From Chrysophaeum taylorii (taxonomy: Eukaryota > Sar > Pelagophyceae > Pelagomonadales > Pelagomonadaceae), in assembly GCA_029834535.1 (NCBI GenBank), contig JAQMWT010000016.1, positions 1 to 64,000 of the forward strand: DNA of 64,000 bases. The letters run 5' to 3'. Numbering within the stretch: position 1 is the first letter of the stretch; each line of letters begins with the position of its first letter. Below are positions 20,331 to 30,011 of this stretch, piece after piece. A program made the position numbers and the translations under genes. The notes below the pieces were generated by a model that saw only the letters and a list, made by a program, of their open reading frames with translations, made no database searches and had not been told where the DNA came from.

Positions 20331-21599
20331 TGTGCAATGGGAGCTAAAAAAAAAATCCACAACGAGGGGCTTCCGTGGGATGGGGTTGTTGATGTGCTTG
20401 CGTCAGACAAGCGGCGGTACACACGTTGACTTGGAATTTTCTTGATTGGCAGAAAGGTGCAAATATGATAAGACAGATTATTGGGAGGTGGATGGGAGAC
20501 GTTGCGTGTGGCCGTTTAAGGCGGTGAAGGGGGTGTAATAGATGGTGGTATTAAGAAAAGCGGCGGAGTGGGACTAGAATCAGTCAAGGTTGGAGTAGGC
20601 ATAGGAGCAGAAACGGTAGTGTTAGTGGTGTTGGTTTTCGTGGGTTGGTGTTGCTGGGTGTTTTTGGAGTCATTGGAAGTGTTGCGCTGTTGAGAAGAAC
20701 GGCGATGGTGGGTAGGGCGTTGTCGTGGGATAGCTAGGAACTTTGAAACTTGCGGCAGTCCCTCTTAAAGTGATCCTTGCAGCCGCCAAAATGACATTGG
20801 GTAGTGCGTCGGAATCGAGTAGAGCCAGGTTGTTGGGAAAGGGGAGCGTCTAGGGTAGGTCAGTTGGAAGAGTCCGAAGTCGGGGTTGTGGCTGACGACG
20901 CGGCGGATAGCGTGACGGTAGTGGTTGTGCATGCCATCTAAATTGTTTTTTGTTGAACTTCTCAAGGGTACAGCCACATTCGTCGGTACGAAACGCGAGA
21001 CGATAAAACAAAGCCAGTAAGTCTTGAAGCACGATGTACGTAGTCAAATGCGAGGGCACACTCGAGGTTACGTCGGATCGGGTACAATGCCGAGCAACTT
21101 GAACTCCGGTGTGATGAACTTGTTGAGGAAGTTCTCAAGATCATCAATATTGTTGCACACCAGTGAATGCAGTGAAGCAATAGCGGATGGAGCTACGCGG
21201 TCCCCGTGGCCCATGTAGACATCGGTAATGCGCTTGTAAAGCCGCGTGAAGTTCATGTCGCGGTTTTCACGGATATCAACGTTGTTGCTTGATGCGAAAT
21301 TCTTCTTCGGAGCAGCGAGATGCTGCGATGCTAGTCCAAGTATCGTTGGTCAAGCTAATGTGGTCGCCGGTATGTTCGCTGGTGGCGATTATCATGTTCT
21401 CAAGACGACGTGTCCAGTGGTGGAAAAAATGTCGCTCACCGCTGAAGGCATCAAGTTTTTTGCGAAAGCTTGCTATCTTTAATTTCGATCGAGGATATGA
21501 TAGACGACAACGAACCGAACACGGAACAACGAACTGAAGCCGAGGAGGAGTCGCCACGAAGTCGAGCGGAGGCTTGATCGTAGACGACACCTGCTGCCA

Positions 21600-21723
21600 T
21601 GTGACAACTGGAATGGGGCGTTAGACTAGCGATAAGGGAATGATTCCCAATTTTAAATATTGTGGACGCAGGGATACTAGCTAGATACGTGGTGCAGGGG
21701 TACTAAGTGTCATAGCTTCCTCA
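21600..21723 (-). repeat. 5' LTR of the copia element
   Basis: 124 bp, starting TGAGGAAGC and ending TTGTCACA on the minus strand, followed by a TGG-type primer-binding site. Confidence 0.85.
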
Positions 21724-22115
21724 TAATCTGCCTGCCGAATTTGTTGCGCCGAAATCGTTGATGATGCTAACCACGAAGTCCGTGGAATTACAGCATTGTT
21801 GCCGCCCGCTGTGGTCCGTTGTGACTGACTGACCTGACTGTCAGTCAGGACATCTACCTATCGAAAAACCGGGAAGAAGAACTCATCATCAGAAGAGTTT
21901 AAAACTTCGAGTGCGTCATCAAAAAAATGCAGTCGTTAAAAAAAAAACGTAGGAGATCCGTTGAACGCAACTCGGCGAATTGAGGAGGAAGGAAGGATGT
22001 GTGCGTCTCCAAGAGTGTTGTACGGACCCGCGATGAAATCGAAATTGTGTGCGCAGGTCTGTGCTTCTTCTCGGATGAGCCGCACCCCGACGATACGCGG
22101 GCCGACCGCGGAAAC
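21724..22115. other. Spacer and uncertain 5' region of the Cys-rich gene
   Basis: No separate gene is seen. A short open frame starts at the ATG at 21997 and overlaps the main gene in another frame. The main frame itself is open back to a TGA at 21981 but has no ATG before 22116. GTGCGCAG|GTCTG near 22046-22058 could be a splice acceptor, so a small upstream exon is possible. Confidence 0.35.
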
Positions 22116-22844
22116 ATGTTTAAGACGGGTATGAAGGATGCGCCCTGCAACAATCCCGGAATGTGCTGCGTGGCGTGCCTGTGTCCGTTTTGCGTCAACT
22201 GCTACCTCCGGCACAAAGCGCTCGACGGGAATCTCGACAACTACACGTGCTGCCAGGGGTACTACGATTGCATGTGTTTCAAGGCGGGGAGTTGCGGTGA
22301 CCAGGGAAACCCGTGTTGTCTCTGTCTCGAGGGCTGCTGCTGCGACTCGTGCGCGGTGTCGAGCACGCGCATGTACGTCATGGACAAGTACGACATCGCC
22401 TCGGACCCCTGCGACCGCCGGATCATCCGCTTTAACAATTTCATGCAGCTCTTGGCGTGCGTCTGCGACATTCTGGCCATGTTCGACGAAAGCTTCAGAG
22501 ATTGCGCTCAGCTCATTCGCTTTATCGCCGATATCGTGTACGCGATTACTGCCGCCTGCATGAACGCTCAAGTCGACCTCGAGCTCAAGGAGCGCGAGGG
22601 TCAAGCCCCCGTGGACTACGCCACGGCCCCCAAAGTCGAGCCCCCGATGGACCGACAGCCCCAACAACCCAATCCCCCCGTCGTTACCGCCACCGCCCAG
22701 CAACAGCGCACCTTCCCCGTCACGATTCCCGAGGGCGTCTATGCCGGAACGCAGCTCCAGGTCCAGGCTCCCACGGGCCAGCTCATGATGTTCTCCGTGC
22801 CCCCGGGCGCAACTCCTGGCCAGCAGGTCCTCGTGCCCTACTAA
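22116..22844 (+). CDS. Cys-rich (PLAC8-like) protein with C-terminal VPPG motif
   Basis: Counting from the ATG at 22116, the product is 242 residues. Residues about 8-105 hold roughly 24 cysteines in CC and CxxC pairs (CCVACLCPFCVNCYLRHKAL, CCLCLEGCCCDSC), reminiscent of PLAC8-type membrane-associated proteins. A helical segment rich in hydrophobic residues follows (about 105-150), then a Pro/Gln linker. The C-terminus has two copies of the VxIPxGVxxGxxxxVxxPxG type motif (FPVTIPEGVYAGTQLQVQ and FSVPPGATPGQQVLV), common in stramenopile and other protist proteins. The frame is open 39 codons further upstream, so a spliced or non-AUG start is possible. Function is unknown. Confidence 0.7.
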   Translation: MFKTGMKDAPCNNPGMCCVACLCPFCVNCYLRHKALDGNLDNYTCCQGYYDCMCFKAGSCGDQGNPCCLCLEGCCCDSCAVSSTRMYVMDKYDIASDPCDRRIIRFNNFMQLLACVCDILAMFDESFRDCAQLIRFIADIVYAITAACMNAQVDLELKEREGQAPVDYATAPKVEPPMDRQPQQPNPPVVTATAQQQRTFPVTIPEGVYAGTQLQVQAPTGQLMMFSVPPGATPGQQVLVPY

Positions 22845-22859
22845 AACTTCTCGTCTTCT

Positions 22860-23000
22860 TTGACTCCCCGCTCCTTCCTTCCTTCTTTCCTTCCTTCCGC
22901 GACACTCCACGTGCGTCCTGCCAGTCGGGGTGGGTGGGCGACGAGGGTCTTCTTCTCCCTTTTGCTTGCTTGCTTGCTTGCTTGGTCACGCGCGAGGCAC
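22860..23000. repeat. Microsatellites (TTCC)n and (TTGC)n
   Basis: A CCTTCCTTCTTTCC tract lies near 22873-22900 and a GCTTGCTTGCTTGC tract near 22965-22985, both just after the Cys-rich gene. Confidence 0.8.
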
Positions 23001-23429
23001 ACGCGCCAGCAGGCGCCTTATGATGCACGGATGGATGGATGTTATTATAGCGACGACGACGACGACGGGTCGTTGCTGCTGGTCCACCAAGGCTTCGCGT
23101 CGTCGTCGTCGTCGAAGATCGGTGGACTCCAACTCCCTCCGCGGGGTGGGCTATCACCCGTGTTGGTGTTCGAGAACGATGCACCGTTGTGTGTCTCTAG
23201 CCGTTGTTCTTCGTCGTCTCGTTGCGACGAGCCACGGGCGACCGACGAGGGGTTTTTGACGTGACGACGACGACGACGACGACGACTGGTGTTGTTGCCG
23301 CGGTGTGTGGCTCGTCCGCTCAGGGAGCTGATCGCTGCCCTGGTGGTCCACAACAAAGGGGGAGGAAAGGGTGGCAAGGCGCGGATCCAGTCGAGGAGAT
23401 CGTGGAAGAGAAGGGAGAAGAAGGGGGTC

Positions 23430-24010
23430 ATACCATACCATGGAGGAGGGGCGTCCCGTTCCCCCTGAACGGCATGATGTCGAGGATGTTGCGGATCGCG
23501 CGGTAGATCGAAGACGAAAGACAAAGTCGGGCGCCGAGGTGTCGAGGTTGAGGGGCTTGGCGAACAAGACGAAAAACGAATCCCTCGCTCGAAGCCCCAA
23601 TCGAGATGAAGGTTTGGCGCGGGCGCGCGATTCCCCGAAATGAAATCCACGAAAGGTCGCGGCCGCGCGGGTCGACCGCGACCACGCCCGCGAGAGAGAG
23701 GCAGGGCGGCACCCAGTCGACCGACGTCGGATTTCGCGACACTTCCAGCAGGGATCCGGCCGGGCCAGACGGCTTCGAACGGGCACAGCGACCTCTTCGC
23801 CCCGCGATAAATAAAATCCCCGTCGAGCCCGTCGAGAAGGGGGTTCCCCCATCGACCGTTGTCTGCCGCGAAGACGATAGCCTCGATCCTGGAGGCTCCG
23901 TCAGACCGTGCCGACGGCGGCGTCCATACCCCAGACCGTCGCTTGGAACGGCAACGCACCCCTCTTTGGATGCGCTTCCTTTGGCGGCGGCTCGTCCACA
24001 GGTCGAGGGC
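23430..24010 (-). pseudogene. Sulfatase relic
   Basis: The minus strand encodes the distal part of a sulfatase catalytic domain in two frames. From about 23900 the translation reads IVFAADNGRWGNP, then a stretch ending FEAVWPGRIPAGSV, matching the metal-binding DNG motif and the WPGxIPAGS motif of the arylsulfatase family. From about 23740 the next frame continues with SVDWVPPCLSLAGV, the usual following motif. The N-terminal half with the formylglycine site (CxPSR) is not seen, and the frame changes once near 23740, so this is a fragment. The adjacent minus-strand region down to 23045 is open but low in complexity. Confidence 0.6.
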
Positions 24011-26245
24011 GTCTTAATTTCTACTCAATCAAATAGTCCTCTGATTTGTGCTTAAGGCTCATCATCATGGTCTAACGCGTCCCGAGGTATGTAGCACTAT
24101 ACACTTTACCTTTCTCGTGTAGTTCTAGATGCCGCCTGTCGTGTTCTGAGGATATAGGGAACATACCTTTTCATTCCCCGAATTAAATACTTCCAGACGT
24201 TCATGATGAGACGGGATGGCTTCTCAGGTGACTTACCACTGCTTGCTAAATGCTCTGCATTCACCCTCAGTGATAGAGTGTTGCTGATTCACAAAGGAAG
24301 GTAGGGATTCAAAGATTAACACATTGCAAAGTCGTCTTGGTATTATCCTCCCAATATGTGTTTTCATCGCCCTCAACCACAACAGTAACAGTAATGTTTA
24401 AGAATCACCAGAGGAGGATGATAAAAACGCAGGAGTAGACAAACCAAATCATGACGACACAGCACTTGGTTTGCGTGACTGACCATTGGATAGGGAAAGA
24501 AACATGGGCCTCGGGTTTGGTCACACTGGTGCTGTGTTGCGTTTAATGTGTTCATTGTGTCGACGCATGTTCAGAAGAAGAGGCGGACGCTCGGGTAACT
24601 TTTCTTCTTCATTCAGTATGTGTACCGTAGTAGTAAGCAAGCAACTCTAAAATAACAAATAAAAATAATATCCGGTAATTACCACCCTCTCTGTCGGCAT
24701 TACTGGTAATGTAGGAGTCATACTCGAGAAGAAGACCTTCTTCGAGTAGCTTGATGCGCAATTCTTCGTAATCGACACATCATCGAGTGTAAGCCTCGCA
24801 TGAGTCGCACCTAAAAGTTGCGTCAGATTGTGTAAATCTGAGAGTCTGGCGCATTTGCCTGATTTGAGGAGAAACTTTCCGGTTTTGCAACTGGAATCTG
24901 TGACCATTGTTGAGTTGATTAGCTCCAGACACTGGTTTTGGAGCTGTTTCGTCACGTTGTTGTTCTTCCATGCATGAGAACAGAGACGAGAACTTATAAA
25001 GTTTCTTCCGTCAGGCTAATTAACCTCTCTCTTGTCAGAATAGGGAAATCTGATGAGAGATGTTCCTATGTACACTCAGTTACGAGCGTCCGTCCTCAAG
25101 TGTGCATGTGGGACTATGCAGAACCCAAAACTCCTGAGCGGCATGCCTCCGCCTTCCAGGTATCCATCGCGTCTCCACACAATCCACCAAAACCTCGCTT
25201 GCCCAACCCCCTCTTACTAGCAGTCGACTATTACTCTTCCTACCTTTGCCTCTGATGAGAATGTGCGTTCTTGCTTCATCCGTCATCCCCTCCGCGAGCA
25301 TATCCTCCTTTTTTTTGGTGCTTCCTTGTTTCCTTGCGCTCATCCATTCTGGCTCTTTGAGCCTGGGAGTTGCAAACCATAATAATAATAATAATGATAA
25401 AACCCAGCGTTGAGCGTTGATACGAATACAAGTTCATGTTGTACTTGAGCTAGACGGTAACATCTAATAATAATACCCAGGTTAGGAGTGCGTACAACTC
25501 AAAGTTCTTTCAGATCCCACGCTGGGGCCATTACCTTCACAGGATTCTGAAGCGCAGTGGTAACGGAACAAAAGAACCATCCAGCCTCCTCACTCACCGT
25601 GTGCGTCTGGCAAGTTAGGTCCGGAGAACGGCCCTTAGTTCTCCTCGCCTCAGCACACGACTGAGGACGCCGGCACATAGACAAAAAAGCCCATGATTAA
25701 ATGTATCTGATCTGCGCACCTACCGGGCGCGCCAATCCATGGACTGAGCGTAGCGAGCACGAACAACACCGGGACTATGGTAGTTTTGTGGAAGTCGAGG
25801 GAAGAAGAGCGGTGAGGGGACAAGGGACGGACCGCACAAGGGATGTGGTGCGAAGAAATCCAATTATAGGTGTTCTTTCTCTCTCTCTCCGCAGTATCTG
25901 GATCGTTCAGACCCCACGGCGCTGGGCCATTGGAAAGTGGGTTGTAAAAGAGCTGGAGTTGTAAAAGAAAGAACCAAGAGCAGCGCGCGTGGGGCGGGCA
26001 GATTAACATTCGGACCGTGGTAATTACACCCTCTTGGCACCGCAGCTGGACGACACGTAGAGCGTTGTGCCGTATGTTTAGGTAGCTACGGGGCGCGCTA
26101 AGTCGTGTCGGAGCAGCAAAGAGCACCAGAGACGACGACGAAGAAGAAGACTCTCGCGCCCACCCACGCGGACGTGTTCTCGACGCACGTCGGGAGATGC
26201 AAAGAAAGAGTCAGTTTCTCTGCACAAGGTTGATGGAGAGAACCG
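24011..26245. other. Intergenic region without a recognised gene
   Basis: No open frame here has a recognisable motif or convincing length. The region is richer in A+T than the gene islands. It contains an ATA/ATG trinucleotide run at 25380-25400 and a GAA-rich stretch near 26140-26160. A CCTCTTACTAGCAGTCGACT motif at 25209-25228 resembles motifs at 10339, 14459 and 36587. Confidence 0.5.
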
Positions 26246-26451
26246 AGAAGAAGAAGAAGAAAAGAAGAAGAAGCAGGGATGGTCGGTATACAAGAGGGCG
26301 CCAACACTTATAATTCTTGCCGGTTGGCTTTTATTTATTGGCGGCCTTCGAAGACGAAGAAGAAAAGAAGAAGAAGCAGGGATGGTCGGTATACAAGAGG
26401 GCGCCAACACTTATAATTCTTGCCGGTTGGCTTTTATTCATTGGCGGCCTT
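26246..26451. repeat. 103-bp tandem duplication at the aminotransferase 3' end
   Basis: Two adjacent, nearly identical copies (26246-26348 and 26349-26451). On the minus strand each holds the last codons of the aminotransferase, a stop, AATAAA (overlapping the stop region), and a GA-poor/CT-rich tail. The near copy provides the real stop; the distal copy duplicates the presumed polyadenylation signal. Confidence 0.85.
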
Positions 26452-27744
26452 GTCCTTTAAGACGGCGGCGATGCGAGCGGCCCCTTTGCGGATGTCGTCG
26501 TCCGAGCCAAATGCAAAGGTGAGGCGGAAGTAGGGGCATTGGAGGTCTCGGGTGGTCGCGAAGCAGTGGCCCGGGACGACGGCGACCCCTTTCTCGACGA
26601 AATCGTCGACCAAGTGTCGGGCGTCGGGGGAAACGTGCTGTTTGACCCAGAGGAACATGCCGCAGGTGGGAAGATTCCAGTCCGCCAGGGTCGCGTCGAG
26701 GTTCTCCTCCAAAGTCGTTACCAGAAGATCCCGGCGGCGGCGGTAGTCGGCCGCGATCCGGTCGAGGTGACCGGAAAAGTCGCGGTCAAGAAGGTGGGAG
26801 ACCGCGAGCTGGGCGAGGCCCGAGGGGAACTGGGTGGAGGTTTCCGCGAGAAGAACATACTTTTCGACGAAAAGCTCTGGTCCGGAGATCCAGCCGAGCC
26901 TTATGCCCGGGGCTAGTATTTTGGAGGCCGAGTCAAGGCGCACGACGCGGCCGTCGCGGTCTAGGGACAGGTAGCTCGCCGAGAGAGGGTTTCCGTCGAG
27001 GCGGAGGAAGTAGTAGGGGTCGTCCTCGACGATTACGACGTTCCGGCGGCGGCAAATTTCGTAGATTTGGCGCTTTCTGTCGTCGTCGACGGTCACGCCC
27101 GTGGGATTCTGTCCGGCGGGAACCGTGTAGAAGACGCGCTGCTGCGTGCCGGTTTCTTTCGCGAGGGCGGCGTCGAGGGCGTGCGGGATGACGCCGCGTT
27201 CGTCCATCGCAACGCCAACGGCCGCGCGATCGCGCGGCGCGAGCTGCGACAAGAATCCCGGCCAAGTCGGAGTCTCGGTGAAGACCGGGTCCCCCGGCTC
27301 CGTCAACAGCTCGATCGTCTTCACCAGCGCGTCCGTGTTCCCGGTCGTGCACGCGATGCCGTACTTTCCCTCGTGCAGCGAGTGCTGGAGGCGCGCGACC
27401 TTCTCGAGCAAACCGGGGTTGCCTTTGCCCGAATGATATTGGAGGACGTCGTCAGCACCTTCTACCTCGACCCCGTCCACCGACATCGACCTCATCGCGA
27501 ACAGCTCGGCCGACGGGAGTCCGCCGGCGAGACTCACCACATCCTCCCCGCGTTCCTTCGCCGCACGCGCCGAGTTCGTCGCCGTGCGAATTGGCGACCT
27601 CTCGAGCTTGGATCCCAGCGAGCTGAACTGCATCTCGAACGGGAGTGCGACCAGCGCGGTCGTCCGCGCCTCTACGCGATCCCTGCTGTGCCGCGACGGG
27701 TGGGGCGTCACCAGCTTTCTTGCGGTGGTGGCTGCTGCTGCCAT
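26434..27744 (-). CDS. PLP-dependent aminotransferase (kynurenine/2-aminoadipate type)
   Basis: The 436-residue product is a fold-type I, class I/II aminotransferase that moves an amino group from an amino acid to a 2-oxo acid. It has SLAGGLP (71-77), PAGQNPTG (209-216), EDDPYY (240-245) and the PLP lysine Lys275 in SASKILAPGIRLGW. The SLAGGLP start and overall layout match the Aro8/AADAT (KAT II) group, which acts on kynurenine, 2-aminoadipate or aromatic amino acids; substrate cannot be fixed from sequence. The first 35 residues are rich in Arg, Thr and Ala with little acid, as in mitochondrial targeting peptides. The ATG at 27744 is preferred because the longer open frame would overlap the divergent deaminase gene (start 27804). 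Confidence 0.9.
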   Translation of the reverse strand: MAAAATTARKLVTPHPSRHSRDRVEARTTALVALPFEMQFSSLGSKLERSPIRTATNSARAAKERGEDVVSLAGGLPSAELFAMRSMSVDGVEVEGADDVLQYHSGKGNPGLLEKVARLQHSLHEGKYGIACTTGNTDALVKTIELLTEPGDPVFTETPTWPGFLSQLAPRDRAAVGVAMDERGVIPHALDAALAKETGTQQRVFYTVPAGQNPTGVTVDDDRKRQIYEICRRRNVVIVEDDPYYFLRLDGNPLSASYLSLDRDGRVVRLDSASKILAPGIRLGWISGPELFVEKYVLLAETSTQFPSGLAQLAVSHLLDRDFSGHLDRIAADYRRRRDLLVTTLEENLDATLADWNLPTCGMFLWVKQHVSPDARHLVDDFVEKGVAVVPGHCFATTRDLQCPYFRLTFAFGSDDDIRKGAARIAAVLKDKAANE

Positions 27745-27803
27745 TTCAACCAACCAATAAATGGTGGTCGTCGTCGTTGAAAATCCGTTGACCCTAGAGC
27801 AGG

Positions 27804-28370
27804 ATGGACGTTGAGAAGATCCTGGAGTCGATCGAGGTGGCTGTCGTTCCAAAGACAGAGGCCTTTGTCGCCGCGGGGAACAAGGTGTTCGGGGCCTGCA
27901 TCCTCCGCAAGGATGATCTCTCGGTCGTCGCCGCCGACACGAACCGCGAAATTGAATGGCCCTTGCTCCACGGCGAGGTCTCGTGCCTACGAACCTACCA
28001 AAAAATGCCCCATCGACCCAAACCGGCGGAATGCGTCTTCGTTGCGACCCACGAACCCTGTCCTCTCTGTCTCTCGGCGATCACCTGGGCTGGCTTCGAC
28101 AATTTTTACTACTTGTTCACTTACGAGGACACCAAGGACGCCTTCAACATTCCCCACGACCTCAAGATCCTTAAGGAGGTCTTCGGGGGCAGCTACAACC
28201 GCACAAATGCCTTCTGGACGAGCTACTCGATTACGGCGCTCATTGAAGACCTCGAAGAACCGAAAAAGTCTGAAATGAAGGCGCGGGTTGCTGCGCTCAA
28301 GTTGAAGTACGACGCGATGTCCAACGCATACCAGACATCCAAGAGCGACAACGACATCCCCCTCAGCTAA
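27804..28370 (+). CDS. Cytidine/deoxycytidylate deaminase-fold protein
   Basis: The 188-residue product has the zinc-binding signature of the deaminase superfamily: HGE at 56-58 (zinc His and proton-shuttle Glu) and PCPLC at 85-89 (two zinc Cys). The fold deaminates bases or nucleotides; which substrate is used is not clear, since the flanking sequences FVATHEP and ITWAGFDNFYY do not point to one subfamily that I know. No signal peptide or membrane span is visible, so it is probably cytosolic. It is divergent from the aminotransferase with 59 bp between starts. Confidence 0.82.
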   Translation: MDVEKILESIEVAVVPKTEAFVAAGNKVFGACILRKDDLSVVAADTNREIEWPLLHGEVSCLRTYQKMPHRPKPAECVFVATHEPCPLCLSAITWAGFDNFYYLFTYEDTKDAFNIPHDLKILKEVFGGSYNRTNAFWTSYSITALIEDLEEPKKSEMKARVAALKLKYDAMSNAYQTSKSDNDIPLS

Positions 28371-28574
28371 GAGGCAAATACGAAGAAGAAAGCTGGTGTA
28401 TTTTTTTGTATTTTCGTAATACCCTATTCTCTCGAGACGCCCGTTCGCCACCTTCTTCTCCCCCCTTGCACATAGACGCCTTCTCGCATTGTACTATACC
28501 ACGCTGTGCACGTGTCCGACGCTCTTTTGAAGAAGACCCAAACTAGGGTAAGTGTATTATAATTGGTCTTGAAG

Positions 28575-28779
<205 letters not shown>

Positions 28780-28780
<1 letters not shown>

Positions 28781-28803
28781 TGCGTTTTCGTGCCAGGAGA
28801 TGA
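28780..28803 (+). other. Seven-codon upstream ORF whose stop overlaps the transporter ATG
   Basis: ATG CGT TTT CGT GCC AGG AGA TGA: the TGA shares bases with the ATG at 28800 (ATGA). This arrangement would permit termination-reinitiation or leaky scanning, if the transcript starts upstream. An alternative is a splice acceptor at TGCCAG|GAGATG. Confidence 0.4.
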
Positions 28804-30011
28804 GTAGCACGAAAGAAGAGAGCGACGGTCTCATCAAGCACGAAGCCGAGGCGGGGACCTCGGTGTGGTCGTCCGGGATTGCGCTCGCTAAGGCGATCAA
28901 CGGGGCGGGGTGCTTCGTGATGCCGTTTGCCGCCCAAAAAGCGGGCTGGGGCGGCTACATGTTGTGCCTCTCGGTGTGTGTTGGCGTGGGCGCGTTCTCG
29001 CTCGAAAATCTCTTCGATCTAAAGAGACTCAAAGGTGCCCAGAGCTACGGGGAGTTGGCACGACTTACATTGGAGAGTCCTGCGGCGGGCGGAGTAGCGC
29101 GGGCGCTCGTAGGCTTATGCACGCTCGGGGTTATCGCGGCTTACGTGGCCTTCATCGCGACGACGATCGCCACGGGCTTTGGCACCTCGAGAAGATGGCA
29201 CGCGGTCCTCGCCGCAGGCTGTGTAGTGCTTCCCACGACCTTCCTCGGCCGCGTCCACGAGATTGCGTCGGGAGCAAAAATCGGGATTTCCGCCGTCCTC
29301 TTAGGATCCATCGTAGTCGTAGTCTCCGGCCTCGCTACTACGAGTGTTGCCGCGCCTCATAATATTCCACCGCCTTTCACGAGCCTTTCGGGCTTCAATC
29401 AGTGCTTTGGGCCCGTCGCCTTCTTGTATTGCGTCCACGGAAACGTTTTTCCTCTGGAGAACGCGATGGCCGATCCGACAAAGTTCGGCCAGGTTGGACG
29501 TATCATCTTCGCCGTGACCGGTCTTCTTAACCTCGCCTTCGGGATTGCGGCCGCCGCACTCTACCCCAACGTTACGTCCGTCGTCGTGAACGATATTCGG
29601 CATCCCTTCCCCCGGATCCTCGCGCAGATCTGCGTATGCGGCGACCTCATCTCCTCGTACCCTATCATCTTCACCGCTGCCGTCCAGAACATCGACACAC
29701 CCACCGACAAGCACAACGAGGTCATCGCCTTCTCGCGAACCCGCGCCCTCATCTTCGTCGCGTCGGTCCTGATCGCGCTCGACGAGAGCTTCGTGGCAAT
29801 CGTTGGAATCGTCGGTGGCTTCGGGCAAGCCGTCCTCGCCTTTGTCTTCCCACCGCTCATGGTCGCCGCCGCAACCGGACGTTCGCTCTCGACCTTCTCC
29901 GCTATCATCCAGGGGAGCATTTTTGTGTTGGGCGTCGTGCTCGTCTTCTCGAGCACTGTAGCGGACGTAGCGACCATCATCGCCGACCACCGTTCTCCTC
30001 GAGGAAACTAA
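28800..30011 (+). CDS. Amino-acid transporter, AAAP (SLC36/SLC38-like) family
   Basis: The 403-residue product is a polytopic membrane protein with about ten or eleven hydrophobic segments. The first (residues 22-45) holds the AAAP hallmark SSGIALAKAINGAGCFVMPF followed by GW. Later segments include LVGLCTLGVIAAYVAFIATT, AVLLGSIVVVVSGLA and VGIVGGFGQAVLAFVFPP. The family moves amino acids with protons or sodium at the plasma membrane, vacuole or lysosome; substrate is unknown. The N-terminus is short and polar. The start at 28800 is chosen over the open frame through the (GAAA)n tract because it matches the family's usual start and has its ATG directly before MSSTKEE. Confidence 0.85.
   Translation: MSSTKEESDGLIKHEAEAGTSVWSSGIALAKAINGAGCFVMPFAAQKAGWGGYMLCLSVCVGVGAFSLENLFDLKRLKGAQSYGELARLTLESPAAGGVARALVGLCTLGVIAAYVAFIATTIATGFGTSRRWHAVLAAGCVVLPTTFLGRVHEIASGAKIGISAVLLGSIVVVVSGLATTSVAAPHNIPPPFTSLSGFNQCFGPVAFLYCVHGNVFPLENAMADPTKFGQVGRIIFAVTGLLNLAFGIAAAALYPNVTSVVVNDIRHPFPRILAQICVCGDLISSYPIIFTAAVQNIDTPTDKHNEVIAFSRTRALIFVASVLIALDESFVAIVGIVGGFGQAVLAFVFPPLMVAAATGRSLSTFSAIIQGSIFVLGVVLVFSSTVADVATIIADHRSPRGN

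Larger units (their letters stand above)
17173..21723 (-). mobile_element. Ty1/copia-type LTR element, broken
   Basis: The element lies on the minus strand between two direct repeats of 120 and 124 bp that begin TGAGGAAGC and end TTGTCACA on that strand. Just after the 5' LTR is TGGCAGCAGGTG, a plausible primer-binding site. Going leftward come a gag-like region (21590-20700, with a Cys/His zinc-knuckle-like motif CHFGGCKDHFKRDC near 20760), a region with 36-bp tandem repeats, and a copia reverse transcriptase. The two LTRs differ at only a few bases plus a 4-bp indel, so the insertion is fairly young, yet the coding part is interrupted about ten times or more. No target-site duplication is evident. 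Confidence 0.85.

Noticed and set aside
24011-26245. tRNA or other RNA gene
   Set aside because: I could not find a cloverleaf with conserved T-loop sequence here or elsewhere in the window; a tRNAscan-SE/Infernal run would be decisive.
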